Assembly (NCBI RefSeq): GCF_014596515.1
Contig: NZ_MSJQ01000249.1
Span: forward strand, 25,377 to 89,376
DNA: 64,000 bases
Direction of reading: 5' to 3'
From: Streptomyces sp. CBMA156
Lineage (GTDB): Bacteria > Actinomycetota > Actinomycetes > Streptomycetales > Streptomycetaceae
A model generated the notes under the pieces. That model searched no databases and was not told the DNA's origin. It saw only the letters and a list, made by a program, of their open reading frames with translations. This document shows positions 45,208-57,482 of the stretch, in pieces (position 1 is the first letter of the stretch; each line of letters opens with the position of its first letter). The position numbers and the translations under genes are program-made.

Positions 45208-45695
45208 GGATCCTGCTCGACGAGAACGTCCCTCTCCCCTTGGCCCACATGGCGCGGCTGCTCGTGAAGCAGCACGAACTCCGGCACGTGGCGGAGATCG
45301 ACGGTTGGGCCGGTACCAAGGACATCGAGCTCTACACGAGGGCCGCCTCGGCGGGCTTCCAGGTCGTGATCACCAACGACGGCAAGCAGATGTCCCGGCC
45401 GCTGGAGGTGGCTGCGATCGCCGCGTCGGGGCTGCACAGGGTCGAGTACCGGCACAACCACAAGCACGGCGGCCTCGTGGGGCTCGGAGTCGCCCTTGCT
45501 ACCGTGTGTGCCGGACTGCCGCACGCGTTGGGTGAGTTGGAGAAGGCCACCGGTCAGCTGCTGATATCCCTCACCTCGGTCGACCCCACACGTCAGAGCC
45601 GACTGCGCATCGTCGATCCGTTCGCAAGCCCGCCGAAGCACTGGCCGACGTCCGGCGATCCGTCCCAGGAGCCCGCCCGGGGGCAAATCCGGTGA
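45204..45695 (+). CDS. DUF5615 PIN-like toxin (VapC45-like)
   Basis: 163 aa. N-terminal acidic cluster RILLDENVPLPLAH, the DUF5615/Mut7-C-like PIN variant; later ASAGFQVVITNDGKQM holds the second acidic site. The TTG start overlaps the antitoxin stop by four bases. The tail (about 110-163) is poorly conserved in composition. Family members are putative ribonucleases paired with DUF433 proteins. No defect seen. Confidence 0.75.
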   Translation: MRILLDENVPLPLAHMARLLVKQHELRHVAEIDGWAGTKDIELYTRAASAGFQVVITNDGKQMSRPLEVAAIAASGLHRVEYRHNHKHGGLVGLGVALATVCAGLPHALGELEKATGQLLISLTSVDPTRQSRLRIVDPFASPPKHWPTSGDPSQEPARGQIR

Positions 45696-45731
45696 GCGGG
45701 TGCCCGGGCTCGTGATAGACCAGACGACACT

Positions 45732-46256
45732 ATGAACATCTCTGTCTTCTGCTCCGCGTACTCGCTCGACGACCGCTACTCCGCCCCCGCCGCGGAGTTC
45801 GCCCGGCTCCTGGGGGAGGGCGGGCACACCCTGGTGTGGGGCGGCTCGAACGCCGGGCTGATGGGGCTCCTCGCCGACGAGGTGAAGGCGGCCGGCGGCC
45901 GACTCGTCGGTGTGATGGTCGAGATGCTGAGGCACAAGGCGTACACCGGCGCCGACGAGCTGGTGTGGACGGCCGACCTCCCGGAGCGCAAGCGGGAGCT
46001 GGCCTCGCGGGCGGACGCGGTCGTCGTCCTGGTCGGCGGGCTGGGCACCCTGGACGAGGTCACCGAGGTGCTGGAGCTCAAGAAGCACGGGATGTTCGAC
46101 AAGCCGGTGGTCGTGCTGGACACCGAGGGCTTCTACTCGGGCCTGCGGACCCAGATGGAGCGGATGGACGCCGAGGGCTTCCTGCCCCGCCCCCTCGCCG
46201 AGCTGATCACCTTCGCGGACACGCCCGCCGAGGTGTTTGCGCAGCTCAAGGCCTGA
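45732..46256 (+). CDS. LOG/TIGR00730-family nucleoside monophosphate phosphoribohydrolase
   Basis: 174-aa Rossmann-like protein. It starts ISVFCSAYSLDDRY and contains TLVWGGSNAGLMGLLADEV, RKRELASRADAVVVLVGGLG and GTLDEVTEVLE. LOG proteins split nucleoside 5'-monophosphates into base and ribose 5-phosphate and are often called lysine-decarboxylase-like by mistake. The usual PGGxGTxxE reads VGGLGTLDE here, the catalytic Arg and Glu being kept. Next to an SDR gene with which it probably shares an mRNA. Confidence 0.85.
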   Translation: MNISVFCSAYSLDDRYSAPAAEFARLLGEGGHTLVWGGSNAGLMGLLADEVKAAGGRLVGVMVEMLRHKAYTGADELVWTADLPERKRELASRADAVVVLVGGLGTLDEVTEVLELKKHGMFDKPVVVLDTEGFYSGLRTQMERMDAEGFLPRPLAELITFADTPAEVFAQLKA

Positions 46257-46269
46257 GAGGATCGGGACC

Positions 46270-46959
46270 ATGGCTGCACATCTGATCACCGGCGCCGGCT
46301 CCGGCATCGGCGCCGTCCTCACCGAGAAGCTCGCCGAGCGCGGGGAAGAGCTCTGGCTGCTGGCCCGCGACGCCCGTCGGGCCGCCGAGCTGCGCGAGCG
46401 CTTCCCCGGGGCGAAGACCCTGGCCGGCGACCTCGGCGACCCGGGCAAGCTGTCCTGGGCCTTCGGCCACCAGCAGTTGCCCGTCCGGCTGGACTCGCTG
46501 CTTCACGTCGCGGGCATGGTCGAACTCGGCACGGTCGGCGACCTGACGCCCAAGGCCTGGCAGGAGACGCTCAACGTCAACCTCGTCGCCCCCGCCGAGC
46601 TGACCCGGCTGCTGCTGCCGTCCCTGCGGCTCGCCAAGGGCCAGGTGGTCTTCGTGAACTCCGGCGCCGGCCTCAACGCCCACGCCGAGTGGTCCGCGTA
46701 CGCGGCCAGCAAGCACGGCCTCAAGGCGCTCGCCGACTCGCTGCGCCAGGAGGAACGCGCCAACGGGGTCCGGGTCACCTCGGTCTACCCCGGCCGGACC
46801 GCCACCGCGATGCAGGTCAAGGTGCACCAGCAGGAGGGCAAGGAGTACGACGCCGACCGCTGGATCGAGCCCGAGTCCGTCGCCAAGGCGGTCCTCGCCG
46901 CCCTCGACGCCTCCCGGGACGCGGAGATCACCGACATCACCGTCCGCCCCGGACGGTAG
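46270..46959 (+). CDS. Short-chain dehydrogenase/reductase
   Basis: 229-aa classical SDR. Cofactor loop LITGAGSGIGAVLTEKL at the N-terminus (TGxxxGxG); the catalytic Tyr-x-x-x-Lys appears as YAASKHG after the Ser in VNSGAGLNAHAEWSAY. NAD(P)-dependent oxidation or reduction of an unknown alcohol/ketone. ATG 46270 lies 13 bp after the LOG gene stop with GAGAGGA upstream, so they form a pair. Followed 6 bp later by palindrome copy 7. Confidence 0.9.
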   Translation: MAAHLITGAGSGIGAVLTEKLAERGEELWLLARDARRAAELRERFPGAKTLAGDLGDPGKLSWAFGHQQLPVRLDSLLHVAGMVELGTVGDLTPKAWQETLNVNLVAPAELTRLLLPSLRLAKGQVVFVNSGAGLNAHAEWSAYAASKHGLKALADSLRQEERANGVRVTSVYPGRTATAMQVKVHQQEGKEYDADRWIEPESVAKAVLAALDASRDAEITDITVRPGR

Positions 46960-46965
46960 CGCGCC

Positions 46966-46998
46966 GCAGGGGAAGCCGGCCCGGCCGACTTCCCACGC
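46966..46998. repeat. 33-bp palindrome, copy 7 (distant, diverged)
   Basis: GCAGGGGAAGCCGG / CCGACTTCCCACGC version of the element, stem weakened at three positions. It sits just after the SDR stop, 32 kb from the other six. Confidence 0.65.
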
Positions 46999-47046
46999 GT
47001 TCGCCGCGTGGTCGTGGTCCCACCCGGCCCGGCTCCCCTGGCAACC

Positions 47047-47084
47047 GGCCCCCGTTTCCGAGCCCCGCGCTCGGGACGGGGGCC
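47047..47084. terminator. Terminator-like hairpin before the beta-helix gene
   Basis: GGCCCCCGTTTCCGAG and CTCGGGACGGGGGCC pair around CCCCGCG. The same GAGCCCCGCGC loop text occurs in the terminator at 49544-49584 on the other side of the gene. Confidence 0.6.
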
Positions 47085-47232
47085 GTTCGCGTGCGGCCCG
47101 TTGACCTGCGGAAAGCCGCTGGCGCGGCCCATTCGGTTGTGGAATGATCCGCTCCGCCCTCCAGTCGATCATTTTCGGACACAGGAGGGGCAGAAAGCGC
47201 CATCGGCGCTTCAGAGTGCCCAGGGGGCTCCC

Positions 47233-49527
47233 ATTTCCAGATTCCGCACAGCTCTCGCTGTCGGCGTGACGCTGCTCGGGGCGGTCGGTCTGCCGGCCGT
47301 CGGCGCAGGTGTCGCGGCCGCGGCGGGCGGCACGCTCTACGTCAACAACGCCGCGGGTGCCAACTGCACCGACAGCGGCAGCGGCGCCCAGCCGGCGCCG
47401 TACTGCACGATCGGCGCGGCCGCGGCCGTCGTCCAGCCGGGGCAGACGGTCGAGATCGCCGACGGCGTGTACGCCGAGGACCTGACCTTCACCCGGTCGG
47501 GCACGGCCGAGGCGCCGATCACCTTCCGTGCCAGGAAGGAGGAGTTCTCCCCGGGCGGCGGCGCGAGGATCGGCGACTGGAACAAGCCGGTCAACGGCCT
47601 CGTGGTCAAGGGCGCCGGCTACCTCCGCTTCGAGAACCTCATCGTCAACTCCGCCTTCCAGAAGCCGACGGTGCTGGTCGACGGCGCCCACGACGTGTCG
47701 TTCGACAACATCGACGTCTCCGGCGGCACCGGCATCCGGATCACCAACGGCTCGGACAAGGTCCTCTACGGCCGCGGCGCCTTCGGCTACGTGCAGGGCC
47801 CGGCGGTCACCGTGGACGGCGGCTCCACCGGCACGGTGGTGACCACCAACCAGATCCAGGCCAACTACGTGCCGGAGATGACCGGCGTCCTGGTCAAGGA
47901 CGCCCCGAACACCGTCGTGGTGAGCAACAGCGTCACCTCCTCCTGCTTCGCCGGGATCGTGCTGGACGGCACCTCGACCGGCGCGGTGGTCGAGAACAAC
48001 GTGGTGAACACCGCGAAGAACCAGAACTCGGCCTGCGCCGCCCCGGGCAACGCCACCGGGATCACCGTCGGGGCGAACGCCGTCGCGGGCACCAAGGCCG
48101 ACTACAACCTGATCGACCCGAGCAGCGGTGCCGCGGCGTACAAGTGGGCCGGCACGCCGTACACCACCCAGGCCGCGTTCACCGGGGCCACCGGTCAGGG
48201 GACGCACGACTTCGTCGCCTCGACCTGGGTGCAGAAGGGCCCGGACGCGCCGGTCGACCACCGGATCGACTCGGCCGACGAGAACGCCCCCGGCATGCTG
48301 CCGACCGACCGCGGCGGCTGGGCCCCGGTCGACAACCCGACGGTCGCCAACACCGGTACCGGCAGCGGCTTCCGCGACCGCGGCGCCTACGAGGACCTCG
48401 ACACCGGCAGCGCGTTCACCCCGGCCGGTCCGACCCGCCTGCTGGACACCCGGGCGCCGATCGGTGTCCCGACGGCGAAGGCCGTCCCGGCGTTCGGCAC
48501 CGTCGACCTCCCGGTGACGGGCGTCGCCGGAGTTCCGGCGGAGGGCGTGACGGCCGTGACGCTGAACGTCACGGTGACCGACCCGCAGCAGGACGGGCAC
48601 CTGACCGTCTACCCGCACGGTGACCAGGCACCGACCGCCTCCAACCTGAACTGGACGGCCGGGCGGACGATTCCGAACCTGGTGACGGTGCCGGTGAAGG
48701 ACGGCAAGGTGTCGTTCTACAACGCCTCCGGCGGCACCACCCACGTGATCGCCGACCTGGAGGGCTACTTCAGCCCCAAGGGTTCGCTGTTCCACCCCCA
48801 GGGCCCGACCCGGCTGCTGGACACCCGCGCGCCGATCGGCGTCCCGGCCGCCCAGGCCGTGCCCGCCTGGGGCACCGTCGACCTCCCGGTGAGCGGCGCC
48901 GCGGGCGTCCCGGCGTCCGGTGTCACCGCGGTGACGATGAACGTCACGGTGACCGACCCGCAGCAGGAGGGCCACCTCACCGTCTACCCGCACGGTGACG
49001 CGCTGCCGAGCGCCTCCAACCTCAACTGGACGGCCGGGCGGACGATTCCGAACCTGGTGACGGTGCCGGTGAAGGACGGCAAGGTGTCGTTCCACAACGC
49101 CTCCGGCGGCACCGTGCACGTGATCGCCGACCTCGCCGGCTACTACGCCACCGACGGCAAGCTCAGCTACCGTCCGGCCGGTCCGTACCGGGTCCTCGAC
49201 ACCCGCCAGGACACCTACTGGGAGTCGGGCACCCGCCCCGCGGGCACCGTCCCGGCGTGGGGCACGCTGGACATCCCGTTCGAGGTCCCCGGCGCCACGG
49301 CGCTGACCCTCAACGTGACGGTCACCGAGCCGGGCACCGAGGGCCACCTCACCGTGTACCCGCACGGCGGCGCGGCGCCGAACGCCTCGAACCTGAACTT
49401 CCTGCCCGGCGAGACCATCCCCAACCAGGTGGTCGTCCCGATCAAGGACGGCAAGGTCTCGTTCTACAACGCGAGCGGCGCTCCGCTGCACCTGATCGTC
49501 GACCTGTCCGGCTACCAGGCGTACTGA
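47233..49527 (+). CDS. Secreted beta-helix protein with three C-terminal wall-type repeats
   Basis: About 764 aa. A signal peptide is evident (TALAVGVTLLGAVGLPAVGA, then GVAAAAGGT). It is followed by a right-handed parallel beta-helix (TLYVNNAAGANCTDSGSGAQ, and repeating turns such as VENNVVNTAKNQNS) to about residue 395. Three repeats of about 115 aa complete it, each with TRLLDTRAPIG, LTVYPHGD, SNLNWTAGRTIPNLV and a GYF/GYY end. This repeat is common in actinobacterial secreted proteins. There is no ATG, GTG or TTG at a sensible place; ATT at 47233 after AGGGGGCTCCC is the best start, so the start is doubtful. GTG 47008 would add 75 unlikely residues. Probable polysaccharide-binding or lyase-like surface protein. 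Confidence 0.7.
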   Translation: MSRFRTALAVGVTLLGAVGLPAVGAGVAAAAGGTLYVNNAAGANCTDSGSGAQPAPYCTIGAAAAVVQPGQTVEIADGVYAEDLTFTRSGTAEAPITFRARKEEFSPGGGARIGDWNKPVNGLVVKGAGYLRFENLIVNSAFQKPTVLVDGAHDVSFDNIDVSGGTGIRITNGSDKVLYGRGAFGYVQGPAVTVDGGSTGTVVTTNQIQANYVPEMTGVLVKDAPNTVVVSNSVTSSCFAGIVLDGTSTGAVVENNVVNTAKNQNSACAAPGNATGITVGANAVAGTKADYNLIDPSSGAAAYKWAGTPYTTQAAFTGATGQGTHDFVASTWVQKGPDAPVDHRIDSADENAPGMLPTDRGGWAPVDNPTVANTGTGSGFRDRGAYEDLDTGSAFTPAGPTRLLDTRAPIGVPTAKAVPAFGTVDLPVTGVAGVPAEGVTAVTLNVTVTDPQQDGHLTVYPHGDQAPTASNLNWTAGRTIPNLVTVPVKDGKVSFYNASGGTTHVIADLEGYFSPKGSLFHPQGPTRLLDTRAPIGVPAAQAVPAWGTVDLPVSGAAGVPASGVTAVTMNVTVTDPQQEGHLTVYPHGDALPSASNLNWTAGRTIPNLVTVPVKDGKVSFHNASGGTVHVIADLAGYYATDGKLSYRPAGPYRVLDTRQDTYWESGTRPAGTVPAWGTLDIPFEVPGATALTLNVTVTEPGTEGHLTVYPHGGAAPNASNLNFLPGETIPNQVVVPIKDGKVSFYNASGAPLHLIVDLSGYQAY

Positions 49528-49543
49528 TCCCGCCAACGAACGA

Positions 49544-49584
49544 ACGGCCCCGGTACCGAGCCCCGCGCCCGGTACCGGGGCCGT
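49544..49584. terminator. Terminator after the beta-helix gene
   Basis: ACGGCCCCGGTACCG and CGGTACCGGGGCCGT, a perfect 15-bp stem with an 11-base loop AGCCCCGCGCC. It lies 17 bp after the stop codon. Confidence 0.85.
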
Positions 49585-49612
49585 CGGCGTGAGCGGGCCC
49601 CGCCCGGCTGAG

Positions 49613-49618
49613 TAGGCT
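49613..49618 (+). promoter_or_regulatory. -10 element TAGGCT, leaderless start of methionine synthase
   Basis: TAGGCT ends seven bases before position 49625; the GTG start is at 49626 with no ribosome site, so the mRNA is probably leaderless. Confidence 0.55.
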
Positions 49619-49625
49619 CGGGCGG

Positions 49626-52944
<3,319 letters not shown>

Positions 52945-53255
52945 CCCGAGCGGCCGGTGACCGGATCGGTGTTGTTATCGTCCTGATGCAGCGTCATCGG
53001 GTGCCGCCCTGTGAAAGCGGGCATTGTGTCACTGTGCGACACCCGGGCGCGGTGGCGCGTTTCCGGTTGTCCGAAAGTCTGCCCACCGGGTGGACCCCGG
53101 CATACCCTGGAGCGCAACAGAGTGTCAGCAGGGGTGGGGGCACCGGCTGGGCCGGTGTTCCGCGGGGTCGCTCCATGCCCGGCAGCTGTCGGTACCGGCA
53201 CGGTGCCTCACCGTAAGGCGGCCTGACGGGGCGGGCCCGACGGAGGACAGGGCTT
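52945..53255. other. Intergenic region upstream of the GGDEF/EAL gene
   Basis: 311 bp without a gene. It contains the inverted repeat GTGTC-ACTGTGC-GACAC (about 53026-53042), which could be an operator for the c-di-GMP enzyme. No terminator was found after ligA. Confidence 0.35.
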
Positions 53256-55070
53256 ATGGATCGTACGACCGGCGGTGCGCCCACACGCCCGCCGCAGGGG
53301 GTGGCGGGGGCGGTCCTGCTGCTCGGCGTGCTGCTGGCCGGAGCCGCGCCGCTCATCCCGCTGGCCGTCCTGGTCTACCGGTACGAACCCGAGTTGCTGC
53401 CGCTGTTCGCCGTGCCCCTGGCGGTGCTGGTGGCGGCCTGGCGGATCGCCCGGGACCGCGCCCGCGACCAGCTGACCGACCCCCTGACGGACCTGCCCAA
53501 CCGTCAGGCTCTGCTGCTGGCCGCCCAGGAGGCGATCGCGGAGTGTGAACAGGGCTACAGCGTCGGTCTCATCCTGCTCGATCTCGACCGCTTCCGGTCG
53601 CTCAACGACACACTCGGTCATACGGCCGGCGACCGGCTGCTGGTTCACATCGCCCGCCGGCTGCACCGGGCGCTGCGCTCCGGCGGTCCGGCCGGCAGCG
53701 CCACCCGGGAGTCCATCGACGACGTCTTCGCCGGCCTGCCCAGGCACTACCGCCGCGGCCGTCCGATGGTGGCCAGGATGGGCGGCGACGAGTTCGCCGT
53801 CCTGCTGCCCGGCATCAACTGCCCGGACAGCCTGGAACGGGTCGCCAAGGCGCTGATCGCCGAACTCGCCGCCCCGATCCGGCTGGACGGACTGCTGCTC
53901 GTCCTGGAGGCCACCGGCGGCGTCTGCGTCTACCCGCAGCACGCCCAGGACGCCGAGTCGCTGCTGCGCCGGGCCGACGTCGCGATGGGCCACGCCCAGC
54001 GCGGATGCAGCGGCGTGGCCCAGTACGACGAGACCCAGGACGCCGACACCCCGTACCGGATCGGTCTGCTGGGGGACCTGCGCCGGGCGCTGGAGACCGG
54101 CGAGGTGCAGCTGCACTACCAGCCGAAGGTGGCCTTCGACGGCCGGGTGGTCGGCCTGGAGGCGCTGCTGCGCTGGGAGCGGCCCGGGCAGGGGAAGGTC
54201 TCGCCGGATGAGTTCGTCGGGCTCGCCGAGTCCAGCGGCCTGATGCCCCGGCTCACCGACTACGTGCTGGAGGCGGCCGTCGGCCAGCTCGCGTACTGGC
54301 GCGAACAGGGCCTCCAGGTGCAGGTCGCGGTCAACGTCTCGCCGCGCGACGTGCTCAACCCCGGCTTCGCCCAGCGGGTGGCCGGGCACCTCGTGCGCCA
54401 CCAGGTGCCCGCCCACGCGCTCCAGCTGGAGATCACCGAGCGGCTGCTGCTGGACGACTCCCGGCGGGCCGCCGACACCCTGGCCGAACTGCGCGGCTAC
54501 GGCGTCGGGATGTCCCTGGACGACTTCGGCACCGGGCACTCCTCGCTGGTGCGGCTGCGCAGCCTGCCGGTCGGCGAGCTGAAGATCGACCGCTCCTTCG
54601 TCTCCCGGATGGTCGCCGACGACCACGACGCGGCGGTGGTCCGCTGCTCGGTGGAACTCGCCCACTCGCTGGGCCTGACCGTGGTCGCCGAGGGAGTCGA
54701 GGACGACGAGACCTGGGAGCGGCTGCACTGCATGGGCGTGGACGCCGTCCAGGGCTGGCTGGTGTCGGCGGCGCTGCCGGCCGAGCAGGCCACCGCCTGG
54801 CTGCGGGTGCACCGCATCGGCGCCCCGCCGGTGGAGCGGCTCGGCGTACCGCCCCAGCTGCACGCCGGCTTCCAGCCGGCTCAGGGCACCAGGCCGATCG
54901 CCCAGCCCGTCAGGCCGCCGGTGCTGCCGGTGCTGCCGCCGACGCTCCCGCCGTGCCGGCCGCCGGTCATCCCGCCCACGCTGCCGCCGGTGGCGCCGGT
55001 GGCCCAGGTGGCGCAGGCCGCGCACATGGAGATCAATCCGCAGGGCTGGGCCCGCACCAGGCCGCAGTAG
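53256..55070 (+). CDS. rmdB: Membrane-anchored GGDEF-EAL c-di-GMP enzyme, RmdB-like
   Basis: 604 aa. Two N-terminal membrane helices (VLLLGVLLAGAAPLIPLAVL and LLPLFAVPLAVLVAAW), a GGDEF domain (about 75-260; active site MGGDEFAVLLPG), an EAL domain (about 270-530; VGLEALLRWE, SLDDFGTGHSSLVRL, VVAEGVEDDE, all expected metal ligands present), and a Pro-rich tail. An insertion of about 30 residues precedes the GGDEF site. I recall the orthologue next to ligA in S. coelicolor as the phosphodiesterase RmdB, so net hydrolysis of c-di-GMP, and through it effects on development, is likely. ATG 53256 has GGAGG upstream. Confidence 0.88.
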   Translation: MDRTTGGAPTRPPQGVAGAVLLLGVLLAGAAPLIPLAVLVYRYEPELLPLFAVPLAVLVAAWRIARDRARDQLTDPLTDLPNRQALLLAAQEAIAECEQGYSVGLILLDLDRFRSLNDTLGHTAGDRLLVHIARRLHRALRSGGPAGSATRESIDDVFAGLPRHYRRGRPMVARMGGDEFAVLLPGINCPDSLERVAKALIAELAAPIRLDGLLLVLEATGGVCVYPQHAQDAESLLRRADVAMGHAQRGCSGVAQYDETQDADTPYRIGLLGDLRRALETGEVQLHYQPKVAFDGRVVGLEALLRWERPGQGKVSPDEFVGLAESSGLMPRLTDYVLEAAVGQLAYWREQGLQVQVAVNVSPRDVLNPGFAQRVAGHLVRHQVPAHALQLEITERLLLDDSRRAADTLAELRGYGVGMSLDDFGTGHSSLVRLRSLPVGELKIDRSFVSRMVADDHDAAVVRCSVELAHSLGLTVVAEGVEDDETWERLHCMGVDAVQGWLVSAALPAEQATAWLRVHRIGAPPVERLGVPPQLHAGFQPAQGTRPIAQPVRPPVLPVLPPTLPPCRPPVIPPTLPPVAPVAQVAQAAHMEINPQGWARTRPQ

Positions 55071-55345
55071 CACCAGCCCGCAGCGGCGCCGGACCGCGGC
55101 AGCAGCCGGCGGACGGCGCGGCCGGGGGCGCCCGCAGGACGTCGCGCCGGGGTGGTGACGGGGCAGTGACGGGGCAGTGACGGGCGCCTCGGTTCACGCG
55201 TTGGCCGGTGGCCGGTCGCGGCCCCATAGGATGGGGTCCAAAGACCACGAGGACGGAGCGTCGAACCCGGCTGCTCCGACCCGGGCCCGGCACCGTCCGC
55301 AAGGCACCGCCGGGCCTCACCAGAACTCACCCTGAGGATCGCTGC

Positions 55346-55642
55346 ATGCCTGGCATCACGCGCGAGGAGGTCGCCCACCTCGCCCGGCTGTCGCGTCTTG
55401 AGCTGAAGCCCGAAGAGCTGGACCACTTCGCCGAGCAGCTCGACGTGATCATCGGCGCGGTCGCCCGCGTTTCCGAGGTCGCCGGACAGGACGTCCCGCC
55501 GACCTCCCACCCGCTGCCGCTGACCAACGTCATGCGCGCGGACGAGGTACGGCCGTCGCTCACCCCGGAGCAGGCGCTGTCCGGCGCCCCCGCCGCCGAG
55601 GAGCAGCGATTCCGTGTGCCGCAGATTCTCGGGGAGGACTGA
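55346..55642 (+). CDS. gatC: Glutamyl-tRNA(Gln)/aspartyl-tRNA(Asn) amidotransferase subunit C
   Basis: 98-aa belt subunit: [20 protein letters not shown], then the family pattern near LRADEV (here [11 protein letters not shown]). It stabilises GatA and GatB. ATG 55346 follows CTGAGGATCGCTGC. The gene is five bases before gatA, so they share an mRNA. The upstream 275-bp gap (55071-55345) holds no gene; it includes a run of direct CGGGGCAGTGA repeats at about 55160-55185. Confidence 0.95.
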   Translation: MPGITREEVAHLARLSRLELKPEELDHFAEQLDVIIGAVARVSEVAGQDVPPTSHPLPLTNVMRADEVRPSLTPEQALSGAPAAEEQRFRVPQILGED

Positions 55643-55647
55643 CCGAA

Positions 55648-57156
55648 ATGACCGAGCTGATCCCCACGCCGATCATCAAGTGGACGGCCGCCGAGACCGC
55701 GGGTGCCATCGCCAAGGGCGAGGTGTCCGCCGTCGAGGTCGCGCAGGCCCACCTGGACCGCATCGACGCGGTCGACAAGAAGGTCAACGCCTTCCTGCAC
55801 GTCGACACCGAGGGCGCGCTGGCCGCGGCCAGGGCCGTCGACGAGAAGCGCGCCAAGGGCGAGGAGCTGGGCCCGCTGGCCGGCGTCCCGCTCGCGCTCA
55901 AGGACGTCTTCACCACCAAGGGCATCCCGACCACCTGCGGCTCGAAGATGCTCGAAGGCTGGATCCCGCCGTACGACGCCACGCTGACCGGCCGTCTCAA
56001 GGACGCCGGCGTGGTCATCCTCGGCAAGACCAACATGGACGAGTTCGCGATGGGCTCCTCCACCGAGAACTCCGCGTACGGCGTGACCGGCAACCCGTGG
56101 GACCTCTCCCGCATCCCCGGCGGCTCCGGCGGCGGTTCGGCCGCCGCGCTGGCCGCCTTCGAGGCCCCGCTGGCGATCGGCACCGACACCGGCGGCTCGA
56201 TCCGCCAGCCCGGCGCCGTCACCGGCACCGTCGGCGTCAAGCCGACCTACGGCTCGGTGTCCCGCTACGGCCTGGTGGCGTTCTCGTCCTCGCTCGACCA
56301 GGGCGGCCCGTGCGCCCGCACCGTGCTGGACGCGGCGCTGCTGCACGAGGCCATCGCCGGGCACGACCCGCTGGACTCCACCTCGATCGACGCGCCCGTC
56401 CCGGCCGTGGTCGAGGCCGCGAGGATGCGCGACGTCCGCGGCATGCGGATCGGCGTCGTCAAGGAGTTCGCCGGCGAGGGCTACCAGGCCGGCGTGATGC
56501 AGCGCTTCGACGAGTCGGTGGAGCTCCTGCGCGAGCTGGGCGCCGAGGTCGTCGAGGTCTCCTGCCCGTCCTTCACCCTGGCGCTGCCGGCGTACTACCT
56601 GATCGCGCCCAGCGAGTGCTCCTCCAACCTGGCCCGCTTCGACGCCATGCGCTACGGCCTGCGGGTCGGCGACGACGGCACCCGCTCGGCCGAGGAGGTC
56701 ACCGCCCTGACCCGCGAGGCCGGCTTCGGCCCCGAGGTGAAGCGCCGCATCATCCTGGGCACCTACGCCCTGTCCTCGGGCTACTACGACGCCTACTACG
56801 GCTCGGCCCAGAAGGTCCGCACGCTCATCTCGCGCGACTTCGACGCCGCCTTCGCGGGCGTGGACGTGCTGGTCTCGCCGACCACGCCGACCACCGCCTT
56901 CCCGATCGGCGAGCGCGCCGACGACCCGATGGCGATGTACCTGGCCGACCTGTGCACGATTCCGTCGAACCTGGCGGGCAACGCGGCCATGTCGCTGCCG
57001 GTCGGCCTGGCCCCGGAGGACAATCTCCCGGTCGGCCTCCAGATCATCGCACCCGCGATGGCGGACGACCGCCTGTACCGCGTGGGCGGTGCCGTCGAGG
57101 CCGCACTCAACGACAAGTGGGGGCACACCCTGCTGGAGGAGGCACCGGCACTGTGA
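55648..57156 (+). CDS. gatA: Glutamyl-tRNA(Gln) amidotransferase subunit A
   Basis: 502-aa amidase-signature subunit that hydrolyses glutamine and delivers ammonia. Catalytic Lys in [12 protein letters not shown], cis-Ser and Ser nucleophile in [16 protein letters not shown] and [12 protein letters not shown]. Full length. Overlaps the following small membrane protein gene by GTGA. Confidence 0.96.
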   Translation: MTELIPTPIIKWTAAETAGAIAKGEVSAVEVAQAHLDRIDAVDKKVNAFLHVDTEGALAAARAVDEKRAKGEELGPLAGVPLALKDVFTTKGIPTTCGSKMLEGWIPPYDATLTGRLKDAGVVILGKTNMDEFAMGSSTENSAYGVTGNPWDLSRIPGGSGGGSAAALAAFEAPLAIGTDTGGSIRQPGAVTGTVGVKPTYGSVSRYGLVAFSSSLDQGGPCARTVLDAALLHEAIAGHDPLDSTSIDAPVPAVVEAARMRDVRGMRIGVVKEFAGEGYQAGVMQRFDESVELLRELGAEVVEVSCPSFTLALPAYYLIAPSECSSNLARFDAMRYGLRVGDDGTRSAEEVTALTREAGFGPEVKRRIILGTYALSSGYYDAYYGSAQKVRTLISRDFDAAFAGVDVLVSPTTPTTAFPIGERADDPMAMYLADLCTIPSNLAGNAAMSLPVGLAPEDNLPVGLQIIAPAMADDRLYRVGGAVEAALNDKWGHTLLEEAPAL

Positions 57157-57413
57157 GCAAGATCGAGAAGGCGAAGTCCCAGTCCGCTTCGCTCAAGGGG
57201 TGGAAGCACTCGAAGCCCGGCCTGTGGCTGTCCATCGGCACCAGCGCGTTCGGCGCGATCTCCATCGCCAAGGACGTCCGCAAGGCCCGCGAGGAGAGCG
57301 ACACCCTCAAGCTGGTCAACGCCCTGGTCGGCGCGGCCGCGCTGGTCACCGGCACCGCCCTGCTGGTGCGCGAGCTGCGTCACCTGGGCTCCGACGACGT
57401 GCTGCTGGGCTAG
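57153..57413 (+). CDS. Small predicted membrane protein coupled to gatA
   Basis: 86 aa with two hydrophobic segments ([19 protein letters not shown] and [19 protein letters not shown]) around a charged loop. GTG 57153 overlaps the gatA stop by four bases. The gatA-linked position is what I remember of streptomycete genomes (between gatA and gatB). Function unknown. A strong terminator follows 7 bp later, cutting this group off from the next genes. Confidence 0.75.
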   Translation: MSKIEKAKSQSASLKGWKHSKPGLWLSIGTSAFGAISIAKDVRKAREESDTLKLVNALVGAAALVTGTALLVRELRHLGSDDVLLG

Positions 57414-57419
57414 CAGCCG

Positions 57420-57453
57420 TGGCGGGCCCGGGCTGACGGCCCGGGCCCGCCGT
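57420..57453 (+). terminator. Terminator between the gatA group and the ATPase/DUF4276 pair
   Basis: GGCGGGCCCGGGC and GCCCGGGCCCGCC form a perfect 13-bp stem with loop TGACG. Only 30 bases separate it from the next start codon, leaving little room for a new promoter. Confidence 0.8.
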
Positions 57454-57482
57454 GCCCCCGGGGAAGAAACAAGGAGTAGGAG

